Origin: an uncultured Sulfitobacter sp.
Lineage (GTDB): Bacteria > Pseudomonadota > Alphaproteobacteria > Rhodobacterales > Rhodobacteraceae
Direction: 5' to 3'
Assembly: GCF_947502895.1 (NCBI RefSeq)
Contig: NZ_CANNBM010000001.1
Span: 1,364,001 to 1,428,000, forward strand
DNA: 64,000 bases
Below the pieces are notes generated by a model. That model searched no databases. It was given only the letters and a program-made list of their open reading frames with translations, and was not told where the DNA came from. The position numbers were made by a program, and so were the translations under genes. This document shows positions 1 through 6,864 of this stretch, piece after piece. Position 1 is the first letter of the stretch, and each line of letters opens with the position of its first letter.

Positions 1-431
1 GGTATGAAGGAAAGGCAGGACTTCTCAGCGGCGTTCTGGAGAGGGCCGAAAAATCCTTCGCAGAGGCTATGGATCAGGAAGAGCTTTGGGAAATGCCGTT
101 TCCTGATCGGTTCCATTCGTTGATTGCAGCAATATTCGCAACGGCTGGTCGCGAAGAAGATTTTGCACGGCTCATGGCGCTGTCGACCTACGCAGTGAAC
201 TCTGGCACCCATGACAAGTCTCACATGCTCGTCGGGATAGCAGCGCATCTGCGGGACGGGGTTCAGCGAAATGAATTGCGCGCAGATGTTGATATTCCGT
301 TGGCCGCCCGAATGGCGCACGGCTTGGTGGAAGGTGCAATGCGTGAAATGATGGCAGAACCTACACGTGATCCCGAAATGGTCATAACACAGATCGCCGA
401 TGCTTCAGAGCGGTGGCTTTGTACGCGATAG
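1..431 (+). CDS. TetR/AcrR-type regulator, 3' part only
   Basis: The reading frame is open from base 3, before the first in-frame ATG at 69, so the gene begins outside the window. The first visible residues (YEGKAGLLSGVLERAEKSF) look like the end of a TetR helix-turn-helix, where family members read '(Y)xxKxxLlxavle'. The rest is an all-helical stretch ending in ERWLCTR, as expected for the ligand-binding and dimerisation half of a TetR repressor. The ligand and target genes cannot be told. The DNA-binding helices lie mostly outside the window. The assignment rests on general fold features and not on a specific subfamily signature. Confidence 0.7.
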   Translation, partial: YEGKAGLLSGVLERAEKSFAEAMDQEELWEMPFPDRFHSLIAAIFATAGREEDFARLMALSTYAVNSGTHDKSHMLVGIAAHLRDGVQRNELRADVDIPLAARMAHGLVEGAMREMMAEPTRDPEMVITQIADASERWLCTR

Positions 432-937
432 CCGTCTTGCAGAGGGTAAATCCGCTATCTGGGCAGAGTGCATCATCCGTAAGATGTCCTTTTTGGCGGA
501 CGCTCCGCAAACACTTGCCTATTCAAAACGCCTTTGCTGCGCCACGCGCCGGCGTTCCACCCTGTTGCCAGTTCTACTTTCGCCAGAAGCAGTCTCGTGT
601 CTGGCCTTTCTGTCCGGTTGTGACCGCTGTCGGCAGTCGCGACACAAGCGTTTCGAGTTTCAGTAGTAAGATCAGCCACTTGCGTGCGCGGTGCGGACAA
701 GGTTTTGAGTGTCGCACGAGAAATGAAATGCTGACGACCCGCAACAGTCCCAATTGTTGATCAGACTTGCGTCTTGTCAGAAGTATCGGTTTTCCAAAGC
801 AACTGTTCGTCAGGCTAGCGCGTGATGGACCTGCGGGGCCGCATAGCGGACAATCTGCGAGCCACAATCCGCACCCCTTTCAAAATCACGCACGACCGTC
901 TAGGTCTGCGCTACACCCCAAGCCAAGGCCGCAGCTA
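432..937. other. Intergenic stretch without a supported gene
   Basis: About 500 bp between the TetR fragment and the next credible start. Open frames exist on both strands (for example 413-760 + and 574-867 -), but their translations are rich in Arg, Cys and Ser, have no domain-like pattern and lack good ribosome binding sites. A weak inverted repeat GATAGC...GCTATC (428-433 and about 461-466) follows the TetR stop and could form a loose stem. It may be decayed coding or repeat DNA; I see nothing that identifies it. Confidence 0.5.
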
Positions 938-1276
938 ATGTCCGATGATCAAAAACCCAAGAAACCGTCCCGACAGCAGGTCTATACCCTCTTGGTCGAG
1001 ATTGGCCGCAAGGCGGGCGACGGGCTCCCCGACAAGGCAACGGGTGCCGCGCTTATGTGCTTTGCCTCTGGCATAGACGAGGCTGAGGCCGTGCGCGAAA
1101 CCGTCGCAATCCTAAAGCAAGCCGATACAGCGCCGCTGGATGTGACAGGCTATGGCACATTGGCCGAGCGTGAGGCCGAAGGCGCAGAGATCGACGATGA
1201 AGAACGCGCGCTTATGCAGCGTGCATTGGATGAAAACTCGGTCATTGTGGCGCAGATGACACCGTTTTTTGACTAG
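938..1276 (+). CDS. Small conserved-looking hypothetical protein (112 aa)
   Basis: Starts MSDDQKPKKPSRQQVYTL at 938. An in-frame open frame continues upstream to 767, but that part is unstructured and arginine-rich, so the ATG at 938 is preferred. The protein is acidic and probably soluble, with no signal peptide or membrane segment. It appears largely helical (ATGAALMCFASGIDEAEAVRETVAILKQ). It converges with the Nudix gene, the two stop codons overlapping at 1273-1276. I do not recognise a family and propose no function. Confidence 0.6.
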   Translation: MSDDQKPKKPSRQQVYTLLVEIGRKAGDGLPDKATGAALMCFASGIDEAEAVRETVAILKQADTAPLDVTGYGTLAEREAEGAEIDDEERALMQRALDENSVIVAQMTPFFD

Positions 1277-1738
1277 GCAGGAACCGTAATTTCCAGATGT
1301 GCGCTGGGCGTGCGGTGAATAAACTCTGCTTCGATTTCGCTCAAGATGCGGCGCTGCCCCGAGAATGAGACCAGCGCGCGCTGCATCAAAATCCAGCCAT
1401 TGATAGGCGCTATGTTCGTTATTCAGTGTGACCCAAGCCGTGGGATCTACAAAGGCCACAAAGACCGGAAAGATCGAGATGCAGTCACGTTCAGGCTCGT
1501 AAAACTGTTCGCAGATATCGCCGCTATAAAACCGCTGTGGCGTCAGCCCTGTCTCTTCAGTGATTTCACGCAAGGCGGCCTGCCATGCGGTTTCACCTTC
1601 TTCCAGACCTCCCGCAACCTGACACCACGCGCCGACCAAACTGTCGGCCCGCTCCATCAGCAATACCTCTGCCTTGGCGTCGGTCTGGCGCAGAACAAAG
1701 GCCGAAACGGCAAAGCTGCGTATCGGAATTTCGGCCAT
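1273..1738 (-). CDS. Nudix hydrolase with apparent C-terminal frameshift
   Basis: The Nudix box G-x5-E-x7-REITEETGL is complete (residues about 43-65), so a divalent-metal-dependent hydrolase of a nucleoside diphosphate linked to another moiety is expected; the substrate is unknown. As sequenced, the frame leaves the family pattern after WLDFDAAR and runs on to 1112, deep into the convergent gene. In the neighbouring frame the sequence LVSFSGQRRILSEIEAEF is followed by HRTPSAHLEITVPA and a TAG at 1273-1275, exactly where the convergent gene ends. The switch falls at an alternating GC tract, (GC)4 at 1374-1381; adding one GC unit restores FDAARALVSFSGQRR. It is either a true mutation or a sequencing error. 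The catalytic box is upstream and intact. Confidence 0.8.
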
Positions 1739-1743
1739 CTGTT

Positions 1744-2838
1744 TTAGGCCGCGCGGCGTCTGGCCAGATGAATGGCCTCATACCACTTTAGCACCTTGTG
1801 CGAGGGCGCTTTGTGCTCTGGCAGATCGTTACGATCCACACCAAATAATACGCTGGAGGCCAGTTGATGCGCGTCGCGGCGAATGCGGCCCAGATACATG
1901 CTTTCCAGCGGGGCGCCGCCAGCAATCAGGGCTTCGTGGTTGGGCAGGATCAATTGCGTGTAGGTGGTCAGGTGGCCGCAGGGCTCTGTTCGTGCGGCAA
2001 AGCCGTTTACAAGATGGCGTGCAGGGGTCAGCACTTTCTCACAGGAAAAAAGGTATTCCACCTCTGGCCCGTCAATCACCACATGCTGCTCGGGCGCGAT
2101 AATGATGTCGTCTTGCAATCCGAAATACGGCGCGCGCATCCGGATGGGGGCAAAGCTGCCCCGCGCCGGCACTGAACGGGAAACGGTTTGCAGCACGGGA
2201 ACCACATCGCCCTCGGCGGTATAGACTGTGTCGCCACGCTTCAGGGTGCTTGCATTGCGGTATCCCCAAGGAGTTGCAATGGGCGTATCGGGGGCCAGTG
2301 TCGGGTTGGTGCCTATCGGCTCAATTTGATCGGAGAGCGCGGCAAAGATCATGTCCGAGGCATAGTCGTGGCTGCCACGGCCCAGCATCAGATCGCGGAG
2401 ATCATCCAGCGTGAGGGGCAGCGGATTCTCTACCGCAACACTCGTCACAGTTGCCTCGCCTGCCTGCTCCAGTGTCAGGCGACCCCAGTTGTATTTGATG
2501 TCCCATGCATAGGTCAGGCGCAGTACCTCGGCGCGCCCTGCATTCTTATGGGCAATTGCGGCATGGGCGATTTTGTCGCCCTGCACGTGTACCATGGCCA
2601 CTCCACCGCCGGGGATGGCCTGAAATACCAGGCTGCGGTGACGCGGGTGCGGTGTGGTATAGCCAAACAGGACCTGTGGTTTGCTATCTTCCGCCACCTC
2701 TGTTTCGAACACGATGCTGCCGCGGTTCAAAACCTGATCGGGACGATCCTCAATCAGCGGTGTCGCGCGTTTCTCATGCGCCAGCCCTCGTAGGGACAGG
2801 CGGCGGTCACTATGGTCGGTCAGTGCAAGCCACGTCAT
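1744..2838 (-). CDS. Hint-domain protein lacking the usual Cys1
   Basis: 364 aa. The N-terminal half (about 1-170) is a beta-rich region of unknown identity. The C-terminal half is a Hint_2-type domain: TPIATPWGYRNASTLKRGDTVYT, split by a short acidic stretch from EQHVVI and ARHLV, then a tail ending in KVLKWYEAIHLARRR. Alignment by eye with the upstream neighbour puts Thr where the neighbour has the Hint Cys1 (PCFVAGTLIATP versus PTLAPDTPIATP), so normal thioester autoprocessing looks lost. It begins directly after the neighbour's stop (TGA 2839-2841, ATG 2836-2838), so they are co-transcribed. Related roseobacter proteins are thought to be exported, but no signal peptide is visible. Confidence 0.75.
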   Translation of the reverse strand: MTWLALTDHSDRRLSLRGLAHEKRATPLIEDRPDQVLNRGSIVFETEVAEDSKPQVLFGYTTPHPRHRSLVFQAIPGGGVAMVHVQGDKIAHAAIAHKNAGRAEVLRLTYAWDIKYNWGRLTLEQAGEATVTSVAVENPLPLTLDDLRDLMLGRGSHDYASDMIFAALSDQIEPIGTNPTLAPDTPIATPWGYRNASTLKRGDTVYTAEGDVVPVLQTVSRSVPARGSFAPIRMRAPYFGLQDDIIIAPEQHVVIDGPEVEYLFSCEKVLTPARHLVNGFAARTEPCGHLTTYTQLILPNHEALIAGGAPLESMYLGRIRRDAHQLASSVLFGVDRNDLPEHKAPSHKVLKWYEAIHLARRRAA

Positions 2839-4422
2839 TCAAGCCACCTTTGCGGCGCGCAAAAGCTCCGCTTCATATCGTTTCAGGGTGCGACGTGCTG
2901 CGGTCGGATAGCCTACGCCGGTTTCAGGGTCTAACTCAGGAAAAATGCTGTAAATCTCTTCCACCATTTCCGCTTCGAAGCTGTGGGCAGTCTGTGGACC
3001 GGGCAGGAAGCTTTCGGTCTCCAACCCTTCGGAGAAGACGACCTGATGGCGGTCAAACAGCAGATGCACATAGGTCACTTCACCGCCCTCGCGCCGCGTG
3101 ATGGAACGGTCGTTAACCAGATCACGCGCGGCGACCAGCACTTCGGCCTCGCCAAACAATAGCTCGGCCAGATTGTCCTTGATCAACACACGGTGCAGCG
3201 GCGAGACAAGCAGCCCGCGGTGCTGGCCCAGCGTATTGGCGCGAATATGGATCGGGGCGAAATCGCCGATGGCTGGCACGCGGCGTGATCCGATCCAGCG
3301 TAAAGGCTGCGCGCCTTCGTCTTTGGTCATGACCAGATCACCGGGCTTCAGCATTTCTGCACGCCGGTCCCCGTCGGGTGTGGCGATTAGCGTACCAGCA
3401 ACAAAACACGGCACCGAGGTCGCGTTGACGAAACCGACATCGGTTTCTGTGCCGTTGTCGACGGTGTAGGTAAAGTTGAAGTCTTCTTCATCACCGTCGC
3501 CCACCACCGTGAGCGTCCCATCGGCATTCAGTGTCACCTGCTGCCCTGTAGGCAGGGTAATGGCAGTGCCCACAGTTGCTGGCTGCCCGTTGATATGGGT
3601 GATGGTCAGGGTCGAATTGGGTGTGTTGTTCAGATCGTTGGACAGAACGTCCAGCGTCTTGGTCCCGTCCGGGAAGACTTCAACATCATCAGAGATAGCA
3701 ACCAATCGGGTTTGGACAGAGTCGCCCGCGATCAGAACATTGGAATCGTATTGGTTGTCGCCCACATCGGCCAGCGCGATCCGCATCGAGTTGGTCTGGC
3801 CTGCGTTCACACTCATCGTCAGGGTGAGCGTGATGGTAAACCCGTCCATCTCGGTGTTGTAGTCGTCGGTGGTGTTGTCGACATACATGTTGATGTTGTT
3901 GGTGGTCGAGATGTTGAACGGGTCGGTGTCGCCGTCACCCACGTCATGCTCTACCAGCTGCCCGTTGATCCAGACACCAAAGAAATCCTGATAGATCGAA
4001 TTCGCAAATTCGGGATATTCCTCCGAGCTGAAGACAAACTGCATCGTCAGTGTGTCACTATCGGGAATGAAATCCACGTCCAGTGTTGAGGCATCATATG
4101 TGTTGCCGCCAGCTGCATTGTTGTACTGGCTAAAGTTGTTGGTACCCGATGTGTTGGTGCTGGTGTTGGTACTTTGGTTTGACTGGCCGCTGGAGTTTGT
4201 AAAATCCTCGGCGTTGCCCGTCGACATGATCACACCGGTTGTCCCCGGCACAACCCCGGGCGAAGTCGTATCGCCGCCCGAATAGGTGCCGGCACTGTCA
4301 ATATCGCCATAATATGTGGCGCCGGTCACGGTCACACCGTTGCCGAATATCTCCTGCGCCATTTCTGTCGCGGTGGTGCCTTCGCGCACCGTTTCAATGT
4401 CGAGTTCCGACGCTGCTACCAT
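2839..4422 (-). CDS. Choice-of-anchor L plus Hint domain secreted protein
   Basis: 527 aa, acidic and rich in Thr, Asn, Ser and Asp. Residues about 1-235 resemble choice-of-anchor L domains (TGVIMSTGNAEDF, MQFVFSSEEYPEF, DFFGVWINGQ). Residues about 240-335 form a cadherin or VCBS-like beta domain (VLSNDLNN, LNADGTLTVVGDGDEEDFNFTY). From about 336 a Hint domain begins with Cys1 in SVPCFVAGTLIATPDGDRR and contains SPLHRVLI. Family knowledge suggests a cell-surface or secreted protein that may cleave itself at the Cys. No Sec signal is seen; the acidic composition suits type I secretion, but no secretion genes adjoin. A palindrome lies in its upstream region at 4467-4488. Confidence 0.8.
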   Translation of the reverse strand: MVAASELDIETVREGTTATEMAQEIFGNGVTVTGATYYGDIDSAGTYSGGDTTSPGVVPGTTGVIMSTGNAEDFTNSSGQSNQSTNTSTNTSGTNNFSQYNNAAGGNTYDASTLDVDFIPDSDTLTMQFVFSSEEYPEFANSIYQDFFGVWINGQLVEHDVGDGDTDPFNISTTNNINMYVDNTTDDYNTEMDGFTITLTLTMSVNAGQTNSMRIALADVGDNQYDSNVLIAGDSVQTRLVAISDDVEVFPDGTKTLDVLSNDLNNTPNSTLTITHINGQPATVGTAITLPTGQQVTLNADGTLTVVGDGDEEDFNFTYTVDNGTETDVGFVNATSVPCFVAGTLIATPDGDRRAEMLKPGDLVMTKDEGAQPLRWIGSRRVPAIGDFAPIHIRANTLGQHRGLLVSPLHRVLIKDNLAELLFGEAEVLVAARDLVNDRSITRREGGEVTYVHLLFDRHQVVFSEGLETESFLPGPQTAHSFEAEMVEEIYSIFPELDPETGVGYPTAARRTLKRYEAELLRAAKVA

Positions 4423-4466
4423 TTCACTGCCTCAAACCATTCTATGAGACAGCACAATCAACAGCT

Positions 4467-4488
4467 GGACAGGGGTATTCCCCTGTTC
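4467..4488. promoter_or_regulatory. Inverted repeat upstream of the Hint operon
   Basis: ACAGGGG-TATT-CCCCTGT (4469-4486), extendable by a GU and a GC pair. It lies about 45-65 bp upstream of the start at 4422, so it would sit in the promoter or 5' leader of the minus-strand Hint genes. It could be an operator or an RNA hairpin; no poly-U follows on either strand. Confidence 0.4.
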
Positions 4489-4691
4489 CGATTCAATCTG
4501 TTTACCAGATGTATCCACCCCTGTTTTCAGGTGATGGAACTGCGCGTGCCCTGCCTCGGGTCATTTGTTATCCCTCTAGGCTACCACAATTTTGACATAA
4601 ATGAAGCGGGATTTCGTGTGGGGGCAGGGGGCTGGCACTTTTGCACCACAGAGGGGATAAAGGGCAAAACCACTCTAAGGAGCAGCACGAC

Positions 4692-5846
4692 ATGCCCGAT
4701 ACCACGCCCGTCGATCCCGTAGAATTGACCGCCGCCCTCGTACGCTGCCCTTCGGTAACGCCCGCAGATGCAGGCGCGCTGGACATCCTGCATGATCTGC
4801 TTAGCGAGGCGGGGTTTGCCTGTGCATGGGCCGATCGGGGCGGTATCCGCAATCTGTTTGCCCGCTGGGGCACCCAGGGCAACACCCGCAGTTTCGGCTT
4901 TAACGGTCATACAGACGTGGTGCCAATCGGGGACGAGGCCGCGTGGACAATGCCTCCCTTTGGTGCCGAAATCAAAGACGGTATCATGTACGGGCGCGGC
5001 ACAACGGATATGAAATCAGGCGTGGCCGCCTTTGCCGCGGCTGCCGTTGATTTTGTGCGCAACACGCCGCCCGATGGTTCGGTCGTGATTACAATCACCG
5101 GTGATGAAGAGGGCGAGTCTGTCGATGGCACACTCGCTCTGCTGGAATACATGGAAAACAACGGCGAGCGGATGGATGTTTGTCTGGTGGGTGAACCAAC
5201 CTGCCCCAACACCATGGGCGAGATGATCAAGATCGGGCGCCGTGGCTCTATGACGATCAAGTTCAGGGTGATCGGAAAGCAGGGGCACTCGGCCTATCCG
5301 CACCGCGCCAATAATCCGCTGCCTGCGATGATGCGTTTGATGGACCGTCTCGCAAGTCATGAGCTGGATACAGGCACGGACCATTTTGATGCCTCAACGC
5401 TTGCGGTGGTCACAGTTGATACGGGCAACCCTGCAACCAACGTGATCCCTGCCGAGTGCTCTGCTGCCGTGAATATCCGTTTCAACGATACCCACTCTGG
5501 CGCGAGCCTGTCGGAATGGATCGAAGCGGAGGCCGCCGCGATCCGCGAAACATTTGGTGTGCAGATCGAGACACAGATCAAGATTTCGGGAGAGAGCTTT
5601 ATAACCCCGCCCGGTGATCTTTCGGCGATGGTTTCAGCCGCTGTACAGTCTGTCACAGGCGTAACGCCAGAGCTATCGACAACAGGCGGCACGTCCGATG
5701 CGCGGTTCGTAAAATCCCACTGTCCCGTGGTAGAATTTGGCCTTGTGGGGCAATCCATGCATCAAGTGGACGAACACGTGCGCGTCGACCACATCCGCGA
5801 ACTTAAAGCGATCTATACCCGCATCTTGCAGGACTATTTCGCTTGA
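4692..5846 (+). CDS. dapE: Succinyl-diaminopimelate desuccinylase
   Basis: 384 aa from ATG 4692, preceded by AAGGAG at 4676-4681; an in-frame ATG at 4641 lacks this site and adds an unlikely leader. The enzyme hydrolyses N-succinyl-LL-diaminopimelate to LL-DAP and succinate, in lysine and peptidoglycan precursor synthesis in the cytosol. Metal-site motifs of the M20 family are visible: FNGHTDVVP (zinc His), GRGTTDMKSG (bridging Asp), TGDEEGES (catalytic Glu pair), GEPT, and a late GTSDARF and GQSMHQVDE. A central dimerisation domain follows GHSAYPHRANNP. The next gene overlaps its stop codon. Confidence 0.95.
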   Translation: MPDTTPVDPVELTAALVRCPSVTPADAGALDILHDLLSEAGFACAWADRGGIRNLFARWGTQGNTRSFGFNGHTDVVPIGDEAAWTMPPFGAEIKDGIMYGRGTTDMKSGVAAFAAAAVDFVRNTPPDGSVVITITGDEEGESVDGTLALLEYMENNGERMDVCLVGEPTCPNTMGEMIKIGRRGSMTIKFRVIGKQGHSAYPHRANNPLPAMMRLMDRLASHELDTGTDHFDASTLAVVTVDTGNPATNVIPAECSAAVNIRFNDTHSGASLSEWIEAEAAAIRETFGVQIETQIKISGESFITPPGDLSAMVSAAVQSVTGVTPELSTTGGTSDARFVKSHCPVVEFGLVGQSMHQVDEHVRVDHIRELKAIYTRILQDYFA

Positions 5847-6259
5847 TCCAGATCACCGAGACGACAGACACTGCGGCCTGTTACGCTCTCCGCCATACCG
5901 TATTCGTGGTGGAACAGGGGTATACCGCCGAGGGCGAGGTGGATGAACTTGATCCGCTGAGCCATCATTTGCTCGCGCTCGACAGGGGCACACCGATCGC
6001 TACAGCGCGTGTGTTTATTGACGGCCTGACAGCCAAGATTGGTCGGGTTTGTGTATTGAAACCGCATCGTGGAAACGGACTTGGTGCCGATCTGATACGT
6101 GCTGCGGTTGCCCTTTCCAAAGAGAACGGTGCGCAACGCGCCATCCTCGGGGCACAGGCCCACGCGGTTTCGTTTTATGAAAAGTTGGGATTTGTCCCAT
6201 ATGACCCGCCTTATGACGATGAAGGCGAACCGCATCAGATGATGGAATACCAAGCGTGA
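5843..6259 (+). CDS. GNAT family N-acetyltransferase
   Basis: 138 aa, read from a TTG at 5843 that overlaps the dapE stop (TTGA), which implies translational coupling. The acetyl-CoA pyrophosphate loop RGNGLG (within VLKPHRGNGLGADLIRAA) and the C-terminal AHAVSFYEKLGFV are typical GNAT motifs. The N-terminus (LRHTVFVVEQGYTAEGEVDELD) matches the ElaA/YjcF-like group. The acceptor is unknown. It overlaps the next gene by four bases and so belongs to a dapE-GNAT-DUF2064 unit. Confidence 0.85.
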   Translation: MIQITETTDTAACYALRHTVFVVEQGYTAEGEVDELDPLSHHLLALDRGTPIATARVFIDGLTAKIGRVCVLKPHRGNGLGADLIRAAVALSKENGAQRAILGAQAHAVSFYEKLGFVPYDPPYDDEGEPHQMMEYQA

Positions 6260-6828
6260 AGCACACTTTGATCGTGATGCTGAAAGAGCCGCGCGCGGGC
6301 CGTGTGAAAACCCGTCTTGGGCGCGACATTGGCATCGTGGCTGCAACATGGTGGTTCCGCCACCAAGCCCGCCGCCTGCTGCGCCGGATTGATGATCCGC
6401 GCTGGGATGTGGTGCTTGCCGTAGCGCCCGACCATGCGGGTATGATATCCCCCGTCTGGCCTGCCCGGTTTCGCCGTGTCGCGCAGGGCCGTGGTGATCT
6501 GGGCGCGCGTATGGGCCGCGCGTTGCGCGGAGCACCGACTGGTCCCGTTTGCGTAATCGGTGGCGATATCCCCGATATTACAGCGGCCCGCGTCGCGCAG
6601 GCCTTTGCCGCGCTGGGCAGCCATGACGCTGTATTCGGGCCTGCACCTGACGGCGGGTTTTGGCTGGTCGGGTTGCGGCGGATGCGTGCTGTCCCGCCCT
6701 CGCTTTTTGCCAATGTGCGCTGGTCGTCGCCGCATGCACTGGCAGACACAGTCGCAACATTGCCCGAGCACAGAATCGCTTATGTCGCCACGTTGCAGGA
6801 TGTCGATACAGCCGCCGATCTAAAATAA
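6256..6828 (+). CDS. DUF2064 / TIGR04282 glycosyltransferase-like protein
   Basis: 190 aa from GTG 6256, overlapping the preceding stop (GTGA). It has a nucleotidyl/glycosyltransferase-A-like fold signature: LIVMLKEPRAGRVKTRLGRDIG near the N-terminus (the 'K.P..G.VKTRL' motif), VIGGDIPDI in the middle, and VFGPAPDGGFWLVGL. TIGR04282 members are associated with arsenosugar-type pathways in some bacteria, but nothing arsenic-related lies nearby, so the substrate stays open. It is shorter than many family members at the C-terminus. Confidence 0.8.
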   Translation: MKHTLIVMLKEPRAGRVKTRLGRDIGIVAATWWFRHQARRLLRRIDDPRWDVVLAVAPDHAGMISPVWPARFRRVAQGRGDLGARMGRALRGAPTGPVCVIGGDIPDITAARVAQAFAALGSHDAVFGPAPDGGFWLVGLRRMRAVPPSLFANVRWSSPHALADTVATLPEHRIAYVATLQDVDTAADLK

Positions 6829-6864
6829 TGTGACGTACCCCCATGCGCGTGCTACCTGCATGCC

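Noticed and set aside
1112..1272. C-terminal tail of the Nudix frame as sequenced
   Set aside because: It is read antisense through the convergent gene and has no family pattern, while the neighbouring frame holds the expected C-terminus; treated as a frameshift product.
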